Positions 24,752 through 34,268 of a DNA stretch of 43,836 nt are shown here, piece after piece (the stretch's first letter is position 1; each line of letters opens with the position of its first letter). Source of the DNA: an uncultured Eubacteriales bacterium. Lineage in GTDB: Bacteria > Bacillota > Clostridia > Tissierellales > Peptoniphilaceae. Both the position numbers and the translations under genes were made by a program. The stretch spans positions 1 to 43,836 of the forward strand of contig CABTXP010000005.1 of assembly GCA_902488815.1 (NCBI GenBank), read 5' to 3'. Below the pieces are notes generated by a model. That model had not been told where the DNA came from, ran no database searches, and saw only the letters and a list, made by a program, of their open reading frames with translations.

Positions 24752-27190
24752 CTATTTAATTTTTTCTATTATTCTGTACTTGCATTTGAAGCCGTCGGAT
24801 TCTCCTGTAAATGAGGATTCCCTTTCAGACAATTCCGACATTGCATCTACTATTTCTTGGAACTCCGGAAGCTCTTTAGTCTTGTTGTCTAATTCATCAA
24901 TTCCTTTTTGTTTAAATTCCTTGAGTTTGTCGCTGAAAGTGTCCATGGCATCAAACATTTCGTTGCTGCCATTTTTAAGTTTTGAAGTTCCATCGTCCAA
25001 ATCACCTATGCCGTTGTTAAGCTTTAATATTCCCGCTCTCAAAGGTGTAATTCCTTCTGTTTTCATCTTCGGTATGTCTCTTATCATTTCAGATTTATCT
25101 CTAAACTCGTGAAGTCCGCTTGAAAGTTCATTTGCTCCTTCATTTAGTTTTGAGGAGTTTGAGTCCAATTCCGAAAGTGCGGAGACAAGTTTGTCTACGC
25201 CCGCTTCACTCTCTTCCGTTCCGGCTCTCAACTTACTTGAGCCTTCTTTTAATTGGCCTGCAGCGTCGTCTAACTTTGTAAGAGCTCCCGAAAGTTCTTT
25301 GAGCTCCGACAAGTCCATTTGGCCGGATATTTGTTCCGTCCCTTGACTAAGTGCTGTATCTAATTGTTTTATGCCTTCTTCAAGCCTTACAGCTCCGTCT
25401 TTTAACTCGGACAATCCTCCCGGTAATTGTTGAATCCCTACATTAATTTCATTTGAAGAATTTGCAAGCTGAGCCATGCCCATTTGCAATTGTTGAATGT
25501 TTTCCAAGCCTGCAAGGCTGTCTTTCAAACCGTTTAAAGCTGACAAAGTGCTTCCCATATTTCCTGCGGAGGATCCAATGGAATTTGCGGAGGCTCCAAT
25601 ACTTGCGGCGGAATTTGAAAGGATTTCTATGGCTTGACCTGCCGCCATTTGTACATTCGAGTCTTCACTGTTTAAAAGAGGTGTCAATACCGCTATTGCG
25701 GATTTAATGTTTTCAAGTTGATTGCCTATCGTTCCGGCTTGGGCGCCTATGTTTGTTAAGTCTTGAGTTACATCCAAATTCGGTATGTCTGACAGGCCTT
25801 GTATATTAATTTTTTGAACTTCGCTATTTGCTTCCTGAAGCTTTTCGTTAAAGGCATTATTGCCTTGTGCAATTTTATCAGCACTGCCTATTGCCGTATC
25901 TATTCCTCTGTTTAATTCATTTGCTCCATTGCCTAAAAGGGCAAATCCCCTTTGCAGTTGAGAAAGTTCTCTTGTCAGTTGAGATTTTAATTCATCAATT
26001 TTACCTAACTTTTCAGAGCCTTGTCTAAGTTTCATAGTGGCGTTTTTTAATTGGCCTATACCTTCATCCAATTGGTCGGAACCCTCAGCAAGCTTTCTTG
26101 CTCCGTCTTTCATCTTGCCCGTGTTATCATTGATCTCGCCCACAGCACCGGTGTACTTTTCTATACCTTCTTTTAAGTCTGTTCCGCCGTCGTCCATTTG
26201 TGCCACATACTTTGGAATCGGCTTAACTTTTTCAATTACCTCGTCAAATTTTTCCTCTAACCGGCCTGACTTATTATACAGTTCTTCAGAGCCGTCGTGT
26301 AGTTTTGCAACTCCCGAGCCCATCTCTTTAATACCATTATTAATTTCTTTTTGTCCTGCCGAAAGTTTTTCAGACGCCTCTACAAGTTTTTGAGAATTGT
26401 CTTCCAAGGCTTTTACTCCGTCTCTAAGTTTTCCGATTTCTCCTAAATCAAAATTATTTTGGAAAAGTTCGTTTGAAATTACAACGTAAACTTCTGCCGG
26501 TTCATAGTCTGTAATTTCCATTTCAAGGGATGCTTCACTTTTAAAGTTTTCCATTTGCGCATCCTTTAATACTCCTTCAAAATTTTCTCTAAGTCCCGGT
26601 GTAAGTACGGTAGTTACCACTTCTTTTCTGCCGTCTTTTACTACCTTGGAATCTTCCGCCTTAATGCTTTTTACATTGTCGTCTTTAAAAGACATTACAC
26701 TTACTGCCGTAAAGGGAGAATAAATTTTAGTATCTTTGCCATTTATTTTCTTGGTTGTAAATTGATTGTTCAATGCGGAGATGTGAATTTCCAAATGGCC
26801 CGACTTTCCCTCTAAATCTTTGGCGCCGGTCTTAACTCCGTCAAGATAATACTCTACCTTTACATCGACGGGCAGCGTTTTGTCGCTCTTGCCTTGGTAA
26901 AAAATATCTTTTTTATCTTCGTCCCACTTTACATATCCCTTGGTACTTTGGATTTTTTCATCTGTACTCAAGTTTTTTATGTCCTTAAGGTCCGTCTTTT
27001 CCTCAGCCTTAATGTTTTCATCCGAGTTTAGCCACACAGAAACTGTCGTGTCCTTAATTTCATCGTCCTCTTTAATTACATAGACAGTTTCCGACTTGTT
27101 AATTACATTTGTAGCTGCAAAAGCGGTGTTTGTAAAAATCATCGCCCCTACAATCATTGAGGTTGTAACTTTCTTTATTTTATTGTTCAT
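24752..27190 (-). CDS. Secreted coiled-coil protein with X-X-X-Leu-X-X-Gly heptad repeats
   Basis: An exported protein of 812 residues. A signal peptide (about 1-25, ending AFA) is followed by a beta-rich globular part to about 255 with VKVEYYLDGVKTGAKDLEG. A long helical region then shows dozens of heptads with Leu and Gly three apart (for example KLAEGSDQLDEGIGQLKNA). Such repeats occur in YhgE/Pip-like and MMPL-associated proteins. No C-terminal membrane anchor or sorting signal is clear, although the region ends close to the stop. It is the last gene of TetR-MMPL-this, overlapping MMPL by 11 bp. It may be a periplasm-facing adaptor of the transporter (inference). Confidence 0.8.
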   Translation of the reverse strand: MNNKIKKVTTSMIVGAMIFTNTAFAATNVINKSETVYVIKEDDEIKDTTVSVWLNSDENIKAEEKTDLKDIKNLSTDEKIQSTKGYVKWDEDKKDIFYQGKSDKTLPVDVKVEYYLDGVKTGAKDLEGKSGHLEIHISALNNQFTTKKINGKDTKIYSPFTAVSVMSFKDDNVKSIKAEDSKVVKDGRKEVVTTVLTPGLRENFEGVLKDAQMENFKSEASLEMEITDYEPAEVYVVISNELFQNNFDLGEIGKLRDGVKALEDNSQKLVEASEKLSAGQKEINNGIKEMGSGVAKLHDGSEELYNKSGRLEEKFDEVIEKVKPIPKYVAQMDDGGTDLKEGIEKYTGAVGEINDNTGKMKDGARKLAEGSDQLDEGIGQLKNATMKLRQGSEKLGKIDELKSQLTRELSQLQRGFALLGNGANELNRGIDTAIGSADKIAQGNNAFNEKLQEANSEVQKINIQGLSDIPNLDVTQDLTNIGAQAGTIGNQLENIKSAIAVLTPLLNSEDSNVQMAAGQAIEILSNSAASIGASANSIGSSAGNMGSTLSALNGLKDSLAGLENIQQLQMGMAQLANSSNEINVGIQQLPGGLSELKDGAVRLEEGIKQLDTALSQGTEQISGQMDLSELKELSGALTKLDDAAGQLKEGSSKLRAGTEESEAGVDKLVSALSELDSNSSKLNEGANELSSGLHEFRDKSEMIRDIPKMKTEGITPLRAGILKLNNGIGDLDDGTSKLKNGSNEMFDAMDTFSDKLKEFKQKGIDELDNKTKELPEFQEIVDAMSELSERESSFTGESDGFKCKYRIIEKIK

Positions 27191-29258
27191 TTATTTCTCC
27201 TTTCACTTTCAATCCCTTAGTCGTCATCTTGATAAATGGAAATGTCGCTGAAATAAGCGCCGGCAACAAAAGTATAATCACGAACATACTTATAATCGCC
27301 CCTCTTGCGAGGAAAATGCAAATTGTAGATACAATCTCCATTTTGGAAAAAATTCCCACCCCGACAGTGGCCGCCATAAATGAAAGAGCCGAGGTAACTA
27401 TTGACTTAGAAGTCTCTTTGACAGCCGTTTTCAAGGATTCATTTACATTTTGTGAAGTCTCATATTCCTTTAAAAATCTGTTAGTCAAAAGTATTGAATA
27501 ATCTATTGTAGACCCCAACTGTATTACTCCTATAATAATTGTGGTCACAAAAGGTATTGACTGATTTAAATAATAGGGAATTCCCATATTGACTTGAATT
27601 GCAAGTTCAATTGATAAAATCAAAATCACAGGAATAGCCACAGATTTAAATACAAAGGCTATTATGAAAAATACTATGATGACAGAAATAATGTTTACTA
27701 TTTTAAAATCTCTGTCAGAGATCTGCATTAAGTCGTCTGTCAAAACAGCTTCCCCTGTCAAGTAACCCTCATCATCATATTTGTCAATAATGTTCTTAAC
27801 AGTCTCAACCTGTTCATGCACCTCTTTTGATGCCGTCTGATATTTTGAGTTCGCCATAATCATTTGGTATCCGTCTTTGGAAAAATTGTCCTGAACCTTT
27901 CCCGGCAGAATTTCATTAGGCACTGTAACACCTGTGACAGAATTAACACTTAAAACAGAGTTGATTCCCGGCACACTTTTAATCTCATCAATCATTTCGT
28001 TAAGTGAAGTGTTGGACAAATCATCTTTGACCAATACAAAGTGAGTGCTCGCCATATTGTAGTCTTCTTTAAGTTTATTAAGAGCAACTACGGAATCCAA
28101 ATCTTGTGGCAGAGACCTGTCCAAGTTGTAATACACCTTTGTGTTTAAAGAGCCGTATATAGAAGGAATAAATAAAAGTATAAATAATCCTATCAAAACT
28201 TTTCTATACTTAATATCAAACTTCGAAAGCTTTTCAAAAGACGGAAGAAGTACCTTGTGATTAAATCTGTTCACAGCCTTTTCCGTAAGTAAAAGCATTG
28301 CCGGCAATACAATTAAGGTACTCAACAGCCCTATTACAACACCCTTGCTCATTACAAGTCCTATATCTTTTCCCAATCCAAGTCTCATAGACACCAAAGC
28401 TATAAATCCTGCAAAGGTGGTGAAGGATGAAGCGAAAAGCGCCGATACCGCCTCATAAATAGCAACTTCCATGGCATCATTTATACTTGCTGTAAATTTC
28501 TTTTCTTCCACATATCTGTGGTACAAGAAAATGGAATAGTCCATAGTAACGGCAAGCTGTAAAACAGCCGCTATCGCTTTTGTAATATAGGAAATCTCTC
28601 CCAAAAAAACATTTGTGCCGAAGTTGTACATTACCGCATATCCAATGGTAAGCATAAACACAAAAGGTATTATAGTCGATTCGTTTGTAAGGGAAAGAAC
28701 AATGAGGCCCAATACAACTGCAAGGGCTACATAAATTCCCGTTTCCTTGTCGATAATATCCTTAGTATCTTTGACCAATGAGGATATACCGCTCAAGTAC
28801 ATAGGCTTTGATTCCAAATTTCTAATCTCGTCAACTGCAGACATAGTAGTAAAAGAAGAAGCGGAATCTCTAAACTTTACAATCATTAAAGTCGAGCCTT
28901 CCGAGTAAAATATATCCTTTATTTCATCCGGCAAAAAGTCGTCCGGCACCATATCTCCAATTACAGAAGATTTGGAAATAACATCTTCCACGCCTTCAAT
29001 GGCAAGTATCTTGTCACGAATGACTTCCGCATCATGGTCCGACCCCTCAAGTATTAACATACCTGTGGCCGCATTGTTAAATTCTTTGTCTAAGATTTCC
29101 TGTCCCTTAGTAGACTTTAAATCTCCGGGCAAATAAGTTAACATATCATAATTAACTCCGGTCATTTTGTAACCTACAAAAGACGGAATCAATAAAAAAG
29201 TCATCACCAAAAGAACTAACTTCGGGTGATGAGAGATAAATCTTGCAAATTTTTTCAT
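27180..29258 (-). CDS. MMPL/RND-family membrane exporter
   Basis: A 692-residue transporter with two repeats, each made of one membrane segment, a large external domain and about five membrane segments, as in the MMPL/RND superfamily. Hydrophobic blocks begin at about residues 15 and 180 in the first half and 355 and 520 in the second. Proton-relay-like segments VTMDYSIFLYHRYVEE and GSTIDYSILLTNRFLKE occur in equivalent places of the two halves. I prefer ATG 29258, with AGGA 8 bp before it, over a GTG at 29264. It probably exports lipids or amphiphilic compounds; the TetR gene upstream suggests induction by the substrate. Confidence 0.88.
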   Translation of the reverse strand: MKKFARFISHHPKLVLLVMTFLLIPSFVGYKMTGVNYDMLTYLPGDLKSTKGQEILDKEFNNAATGMLILEGSDHDAEVIRDKILAIEGVEDVISKSSVIGDMVPDDFLPDEIKDIFYSEGSTLMIVKFRDSASSFTTMSAVDEIRNLESKPMYLSGISSLVKDTKDIIDKETGIYVALAVVLGLIVLSLTNESTIIPFVFMLTIGYAVMYNFGTNVFLGEISYITKAIAAVLQLAVTMDYSIFLYHRYVEEKKFTASINDAMEVAIYEAVSALFASSFTTFAGFIALVSMRLGLGKDIGLVMSKGVVIGLLSTLIVLPAMLLLTEKAVNRFNHKVLLPSFEKLSKFDIKYRKVLIGLFILLFIPSIYGSLNTKVYYNLDRSLPQDLDSVVALNKLKEDYNMASTHFVLVKDDLSNTSLNEMIDEIKSVPGINSVLSVNSVTGVTVPNEILPGKVQDNFSKDGYQMIMANSKYQTASKEVHEQVETVKNIIDKYDDEGYLTGEAVLTDDLMQISDRDFKIVNIISVIIVFFIIAFVFKSVAIPVILILSIELAIQVNMGIPYYLNQSIPFVTTIIIGVIQLGSTIDYSILLTNRFLKEYETSQNVNESLKTAVKETSKSIVTSALSFMAATVGVGIFSKMEIVSTICIFLARGAIISMFVIILLLPALISATFPFIKMTTKGLKVKGEINEQ

Positions 29259-29263
29259 ACTCA

Positions 29264-29851
29264 CTATCCTAAAATCTTTTCAACAATTCTGAAAAGCACA
29301 GGCTTCATCTCCTCAATAGTAAGGACCGAGTCCTTTTCAAAAGAAGCCTTACATGTCATGAGAAGTATTTGTATAGTCAAAAATAAAATATACAGTTGCT
29401 CTTCCTCCGAAAGTTTATCCGGAAACATTGAGGCATATCTTTTCAGAACAAATTTTAACGTTGTATCAGCCTCGTTAAATCTGACGTCATTTTCAACTTT
29501 GGCATACAGAGCCCAATTTGTGTTTTTGGAAATCAGCTCCAACTTTAGGGGATTTTTCATCAAGTCATCAATAATATAATTCATGAAAGCAATATATTTG
29601 TCCTTGTTATCTTCAATCCCGTCCACTTTAGCTTCAGCTTTTATAATAAGGTCTGTAAAGATATCCAAAACAATTTTTTCTTCCAGGTCTTTTTTGTCTT
29701 TAAAATACAGATAAAAAGTTCCAAGGCCGAATCCGGCTCTCTTCATTATGTCTCTAATAGATGTCTTTGATATTCCCTTCTCTCTAAATAAATCTAAAGA
29801 AACTTCCGCTATCCTAACTTCCTTTCCTATTTTTTTATCTTTTATTGACAA
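29264..29851 (-). CDS. TetR-family transcriptional repressor
   Basis: A regulator of 195 residues. The N-terminal HTH (about 10-57) reads IAEVSLDLFREKGISKTSIRD, then IMKRAGFGLGTFYLYFKDKKDLEE, a textbook TetR domain. The C-terminal helical domain is variable and would bind the inducer. I chose TTG 29851: GGGGG stands 8 bp before it, and the longer frame to 29926 would place both operators inside the coding sequence. It is first in the operon with the MMPL transporter and the heptad-repeat protein. Two identical palindromes upstream imply autoregulation. Confidence 0.88.
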   Translation of the reverse strand: MSIKDKKIGKEVRIAEVSLDLFREKGISKTSIRDIMKRAGFGLGTFYLYFKDKKDLEEKIVLDIFTDLIIKAEAKVDGIEDNKDKYIAFMNYIIDDLMKNPLKLELISKNTNWALYAKVENDVRFNEADTTLKFVLKRYASMFPDKLSEEEQLYILFLTIQILLMTCKASFEKDSVLTIEEMKPVLFRIVEKILG

Positions 29852-29869
29852 TGTAATAACCCCCTTGGC

Positions 29870-29926
29870 TGAACATTGTTCATATCTGACAGAAAATATA
29901 TTACTACATTTATGAACATTGTTCAA
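29870..29926 (-). promoter_or_regulatory. Promoter with two identical TetR operators
   Basis: The 13-bp palindrome TGAACATTGTTCA occurs at 29870-29882 and 29913-29925. On the minus strand a -35 TTGAAC (29921-29926) lies in the upstream copy, followed by a 17-bp spacer and -10 TAATAT (29898-29903). The second copy lies just after the transcription start. One operator overlaps the -35 and the other the initial transcript, a strong repression layout. Confidence 0.82.
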
Positions 29927-29963
29927 CTTATTTTTTAAATTTTGTCCTTAAATATTTTTAACA

Positions 29964-29992
29964 TAAAAAAAGCTATGGTATGTACCATAGCT
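29964..29992 (-). terminator. Terminator of the ABC-2 export operon
   Basis: AGCTATGGTA (29971-29980) pairs with TACCATAGCT (29983-29992); on the minus strand the stem is followed by a run of seven T. Confidence 0.9.
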
Positions 29993-30006
29993 ATCTTATT
30001 ATGCAA

Positions 30007-31107
30007 TCAGCCTTCTGTCGAGTCTCTCTTAATAAATAGTGAAAGAACTAAGAATCCCAGGGCGAAAATTAACATTATGAAAATATTTTTGGATATCGAG
30101 CCTAAATTCGGATCCGAAACAAGAATGTTGTTGTTCTTTATAAAGTAGTAGGAGGGCAAAATTTTTGCAATTTTAAGCGTTCCCTCACTGAGAACTTCCT
30201 GAGGGACAAATGCTCCCGCCAAAAAGGACGAGCCTAATGCCACTACATTTAATATGCCTTGAAGGGCGTTCTCGTTCTTTACAAATTTTGAAATAAGTAT
30301 TGCCACTGTCACGGCTACTATTGTAAAGACCAAGGAGTTGACCATTAAAAGCCTGAATACCTCCGGGGATTTTATCTTGTATATTATTACAAAAATTACC
30401 ATGTACATGGCCCAAATACATAGGCCCGATACAATATGTCCAAGCCACAGCTGTAAATTTTGTGAGACATGTGATGTAGGAGAAACTTTGTTCCTTGAGT
30501 TCAGCGGCTCCTTTTTGTAGGTAGTCATAATAGTTGCCACAATTAATATCACCTGTACAAGTATTAAGTAGTTTAGAAAATTAAAGTATATATTGGTGCC
30601 TATGTCTATTCCGTCTTTACTTGTTCCGTAAATTGATGTGTCAATCCCCTTGGACAAATCCTCACTTGCAAATTTTGAAGCCTCTTTTGTGGAAAATCCT
30701 CCTTTTTCATAGGCGGCGACCTGATTTAAATACTGATTTATCTTTTCTCTGCCTGCCATTGCGTACATGTCCATCGGTGCACTCTTGTAATTCACTTTGC
30801 GGTCGGTGTCAAAGTCCTTGGGAATTTCCACGGCGGCTGAAATGATTCCGTAAAATAAATTGTCCTCCACCATATCCTCGTCCATGGCAACAATCTCCGT
30901 ATTTTTATCCAAGAAGTCATAGAAGCCCTTTGACAAAGCAGTCTGTGCATTGTCCTTTACATACATTGAAACATTTATAGCGGAATATGTTTCTTCTATG
31001 TTCATATTTATGGCAAACAAGGTGATAATTAAAAATATTAAAGTATAGCTAATGAGTACAGGTCCATGGGCCTTCACAATTTTAAAATAATTTTTAAAGA
31101 CTCTCAT
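30007..31107 (-). CDS. ABC-2 type transporter permease
   Basis: A membrane subunit of 366 residues: one N-terminal membrane segment (about 16-35), a large external domain with the FYDFLDKNTEIVAMDEDMVEDNL region, and about five C-terminal segments (185-360). This is the ABC-2 exporter layout of the YhgE/DrrB-like group. It overlaps the preceding permease by 14 bp and is the last gene of the three-gene operon. With the sister permease and ATPase it forms a heteromeric exporter of unknown cargo. Drug or lipid export is usual for the family. Confidence 0.85.
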   Translation of the reverse strand: MRVFKNYFKIVKAHGPVLISYTLIFLIITLFAINMNIEETYSAINVSMYVKDNAQTALSKGFYDFLDKNTEIVAMDEDMVEDNLFYGIISAAVEIPKDFDTDRKVNYKSAPMDMYAMAGREKINQYLNQVAAYEKGGFSTKEASKFASEDLSKGIDTSIYGTSKDGIDIGTNIYFNFLNYLILVQVILIVATIMTTYKKEPLNSRNKVSPTSHVSQNLQLWLGHIVSGLCIWAMYMVIFVIIYKIKSPEVFRLLMVNSLVFTIVAVTVAILISKFVKNENALQGILNVVALGSSFLAGAFVPQEVLSEGTLKIAKILPSYYFIKNNNILVSDPNLGSISKNIFIMLIFALGFLVLSLFIKRDSTEG

Positions 31108-32188
31108 ATTGCTTACCTCTCATAAAAAACATACTGCCTATTATTAAAACAATGGTTACAACTCCAAGCCACAGCATATTATTTGCAAACCGGCTCATGG
31201 AATCGTAATAATAAAGGGAATAGATGCCGTCTGTAATTAAAGCAACGGGATTTATTTTATTGATAAAGGGCGCTTTACTTGCAATAATAACCTTCATCTG
31301 TATAAACATCATCCCTGCCAAAAAACTGAAGAGCATAGTTATCGCAATTCCCAAACCGCTCTTCGCCTCCAAGGAGCGTTTGTTGGAAACACCTAAGAAA
31401 GCTCCCAAGCTAACCCCTGTGAGAGAAGCTAAGGCGGTAAGAGCCATAACAGGACCTATCTTTCCTCCGAAGTCCACTTTAAATACAAACTTTAATACTA
31501 AAATAAAGAAGATTGTAATCAAAAAGTTTATAATCCAAGCGGCAAACAGCGCCGAAAGAAGTGACTTCCTTTTGTTAAGGGGCATAATGGAATTTCTCAT
31601 GGCAAGTGTGGAGAGATTTGCCTCATATTGGTAAATCACATAGAGCCCCCACTGATATCCGTAAATGGTCTGCATACCCAATAAGGTGTAAAAGTAAGTG
31701 TTCAAATAATCCATATTGGGGTTTGAGGTTTCCACTACATGTTTGTCATTTATAATTAAGGAATTTACGTCCGCCATGTGATTAGTGCTCATAACCCGAA
31801 CTATCATGGCCTTTTTTTCCCCATAGGATTTAATTATTTCTTCCACCAAAGTTTCCTTTATGCCGGATTTTTTGGTAAAGATTTTGTCCTCCTTTTCAAT
31901 GTAGGCCACAATTTCCTCTTCGTCCAAGACACTTTCGTCCGAGGCTTCTTTGACTTTGAAGAATTCTTCCTTTTCCAAATTGTCCATAAAATTTTTAAAA
32001 TAGTCGTCTTTTAAAAGCTCTTTATTTACTCCCACGGGAATTTGTTCAAACTTGCCGGTGTTGTAGACATTGCCCAAGGCAAGCTTAAAGAAAAATCCCA
32101 GTATAATTGGAAATATCAAGCACCAAAATATCATGGCTCTCTGTTTTAAAAGCACTTTAAAAGTATTTTTAAAAGAATGATAAAACAT
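31094..32188 (-). CDS. ABC-2 type transporter permease (second subunit)
   Basis: A membrane subunit of 364 residues with the same plan as its neighbour: N-terminal segment near residues 16-35 (IFWCLIFPIILGFFFKLALG), a large external domain, then about five membrane segments from residue 205. The external domain carries charged stretches such as FKVKEASDESVLDEEEIVAY. It begins 1 bp after the ATPase stop and overlaps the next permease, so the three are made together. Two different permeases suggest an asymmetric channel. Confidence 0.85.
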   Translation of the reverse strand: MFYHSFKNTFKVLLKQRAMIFWCLIFPIILGFFFKLALGNVYNTGKFEQIPVGVNKELLKDDYFKNFMDNLEKEEFFKVKEASDESVLDEEEIVAYIEKEDKIFTKKSGIKETLVEEIIKSYGEKKAMIVRVMSTNHMADVNSLIINDKHVVETSNPNMDYLNTYFYTLLGMQTIYGYQWGLYVIYQYEANLSTLAMRNSIMPLNKRKSLLSALFAAWIINFLITIFFILVLKFVFKVDFGGKIGPVMALTALASLTGVSLGAFLGVSNKRSLEAKSGLGIAITMLFSFLAGMMFIQMKVIIASKAPFINKINPVALITDGIYSLYYYDSMSRFANNMLWLGVVTIVLIIGSMFFMRGKQYESL

Positions 32189-32189
32189 A

Positions 32190-33128
32190 CTAATCCCTCA
32201 AATCTTTTCCCGTCAAATTCAAGAACACGTCGTTTAAAGTCGGTTCCTCGGAAGTTAAAGAGTTGTAGATCACATCTTCCTCCATGAGAAGCTTGATGAG
32301 ATTTATGAGATTGTCCTTGCCGTGAGAAAAAGTGATTTTGCAAGTGTTGTCTCTGTAACTTACCTCGACAATATGCTCCATGCCCTTAATTTTTTCTATT
32401 GTGCTTTCACCTAAAGACGGTGCGATAAAACTTACCTTTTCGTTAATCTCAATCATGTCTTTCAGCTCTTTGGCAGTGCCCTTGGCGATTAACTCTCCTC
32501 TGTCCATAATCACTATGTAGTCGCACAAAAATTCCACCTCGTCCATGTAGTGAGAGGTGTAGATAATAGTTGAGCCTTCCGAATTCAACTTTTTAATGCC
32601 TTCAAGGATGTTGTTGCGAGACTGTGGATCTACCGCCACGGTAGGTTCGTCAAAAATAATAATCTCCGGTCTGTGGGCAATGCCGCAGGCAATGTTAAGT
32701 CTTCTAAGAAGACCGCCTGAAAGTTTTTTAGGCTTAAACTTTTTAAAGTCCTTTAGACCTACAAGGTCAATGGCCCTTTCCACCAACTCTCTTCTCTCAT
32801 TTTTGTCACTTATGTAAAGGCCGCAAAAGTAGTCAATATTGTCGTAGACATTAAGCTCGTCATAGACACCCACATCTTGAAAAACTACGCCGATTTTTCT
32901 CTTAATGTCGTAGGACTCGGGAGTCATTTCTTTGCCGAAAATTTTTACCGAACCTGCGTCTTTTTTAAGTAGAGACAAAATGCAGTTGATGGTAGTAGAC
33001 TTTCCCGATCCGTTGGGACCTAAAAGTCCGAAAATAATTCCTTTTTTTATATCCAAATCCAAATTATTTACAGCAGTGAGTTCTTTATATTTCTTGGTGA
33101 GACCTCTTACTTCAATAACATTTTCCAT
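32190..33128 (-). CDS. ABC transporter ATP-binding protein
   Basis: The cytoplasmic motor of the exporter, 312 residues. Walker A is GPNGSGKST (37-45), the Q-loop VVFQDVGVYDE, the signature LSGGLLRRLNIACG, Walker B IIIFDEPTVAVDP and the switch His in IYTSHYMDE. A C-terminal extension of about 90 residues is typical of CcmA/DrrA-type ATPases. An AGGAGGG site precedes ATG. A -10 TATAAT (33146-33151) lies only 18 bp before the gene; the matching -35 would fall inside the terminator stem of the upstream SDR gene and is weak, so read-through is an alternative source of transcript. Confidence 0.92.
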   Translation of the reverse strand: MENVIEVRGLTKKYKELTAVNNLDLDIKKGIIFGLLGPNGSGKSTTINCILSLLKKDAGSVKIFGKEMTPESYDIKRKIGVVFQDVGVYDELNVYDNIDYFCGLYISDKNERRELVERAIDLVGLKDFKKFKPKKLSGGLLRRLNIACGIAHRPEIIIFDEPTVAVDPQSRNNILEGIKKLNSEGSTIIYTSHYMDEVEFLCDYIVIMDRGELIAKGTAKELKDMIEINEKVSFIAPSLGESTIEKIKGMEHIVEVSYRDNTCKITFSHGKDNLINLIKLLMEEDVIYNSLTSEEPTLNDVFLNLTGKDLRD

Positions 33129-33154
33129 ATATCCCTCCTAAGGCAATTATAGGA

Positions 33155-33196
33155 TAAAAAAACCCTGTAAAACCTACTTGATCAAGATTTTACAGG
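33155..33196 (-). terminator. Terminator of the SDR gene
   Basis: On the minus strand CCTGTAAAA (from 33188-33196) pairs with TTTTACAGG (from 33164-33172), followed by GTTTTTTTATCC. It ends the gene stopping at 33219. Confidence 0.85.
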
Positions 33197-33218
33197 ACTT
33201 TAGCTATAACGTTACAAA

Positions 33219-34109
33219 TTACACAAAAAGCCTTGTGAGATATACCATCACCTCATCAGGTATAAGGCCCGAAAAAATTCTGTTTACCGTAGCCACAACC
33301 CCGGGAGTTGACATGGCAAACTTTCTCTTAGTATCTCTCATGGATTTTTCCACAACGTGTTTAGACTTTAAGGGAAGGAAAAATTTCTTATCCCCCATAT
33401 TGGCCTTCCCCACAAACTCCGTGTCATCAATAAAGTAGGGACAGACAGTAGTGACGTTAATGCCCTTTTTCAAAAGCTCGCTCCTAAGTCCTCTCGTGTA
33501 GTTGTAAATAAATCCCTTGGATGCGGAGTAGGCGTTCATGTATCCGATGGGACTGAAGGCGGCAACAGATGCAATTTGAATAATGTTTCCGCCATCTCTC
33601 ATTAAATTTGCCGCAATGTGAATGATTGAAATCTGAGCCTCGCAATTTATCTTTAAGGTGCCGATTTCTTTTTCCGCCCCAAGCTCAAGGCTCTCACCTT
33701 TAAAGCCAAGCCCGGCGGAATTGATGAGATACTTAATGTCAAAATCTTCCTCTTCCACCTTTTTCTTCAAAAACTTTTGAAACTCATTAAGCTCCCCTTC
33801 ATACCTCATGTCCATAGGATAGACTGTAGTTGGGATACTGAGAGAATTTTTTAACTCCTCAAGCCTTTCCCTTCTCCTTGCAATGACAATTAATTCATCT
33901 ACTCCATATTCTCTATGTTCATCTAAAAATTTACCGAAGTCTCTCCCAAGACCTGAGGACGCCCCGGTTATAATCGCCAAATTTCTGCGGCCTTCTTTGA
34001 CCTTTGATTTATTAAGAGAAACTCTTTCCCCAAAATAAATCACCACGGAAATTAAAAATCCGATTAAAACAACTGATCCCAATGCCGTCGCAATTTTATT
34101 CCAAATCAT
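33219..34109 (-). CDS. Membrane-anchored short-chain dehydrogenase/reductase
   Basis: A 296-residue SDR with an N-terminal hydrophobic segment (about 8-26) before the Rossmann domain. The cofactor motif is TGASSGLG (48-55), followed by NSAG (130-133), Ser181 and the catalytic YSASK with Tyr194 and Lys198. Basic residues RRR after strand 2 (78-81) suggest NADP(H). I chose ATG 34109, with AAAGGTGAG in front; the open frame reaching 34196 has no ribosome site. The anchor and overall plan resemble lipid-modifying SDRs such as 17-beta-HSD12-like or DltE-type proteins, but the substrate is unknown. It diverges from the ZIP gene. Confidence 0.88.
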   Translation of the reverse strand: MIWNKIATALGSVVLIGFLISVVIYFGERVSLNKSKVKEGRRNLAIITGASSGLGRDFGKFLDEHREYGVDELIVIARRRERLEELKNSLSIPTTVYPMDMRYEGELNEFQKFLKKKVEEEDFDIKYLINSAGLGFKGESLELGAEKEIGTLKINCEAQISIIHIAANLMRDGGNIIQIASVAAFSPIGYMNAYSASKGFIYNYTRGLRSELLKKGINVTTVCPYFIDDTEFVGKANMGDKKFFLPLKSKHVVEKSMRDTKRKFAMSTPGVVATVNRIFSGLIPDEVMVYLTRLFV

Positions 34110-34268
34110 ATAACTCACCTTTCTAATATTTTCTCCTGTAAAATTAATAATATAGTATACCACCCGAATATTAAATCTTATTATGTCGAAAGTCATAAAG
34201 TTTTGCCCTTATTGATTGCTGTTCTTGTTTTGCCCAACTTATGGTACTATAAACATGGAGGTATAAAT

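Noticed and set aside
24738..26400. Several plus-strand open frames opposite the heptad-repeat gene
   Set aside because: They mirror the repetitive Leu/Gly coding pattern, lack ribosome sites and show no family features.
29852..29926. Longer TetR reading frame beginning at 29926
   Set aside because: It would contain both operators, the -10 box and most of the promoter; the TTG at 29851 has a good ribosome site and gives the normal family length.
34203..34268. Extended N-terminus of the ZIP transporter
   Set aside because: The stretch contains the GGAGG site for the TTG at 34269 and adds a segment not expected in the family.
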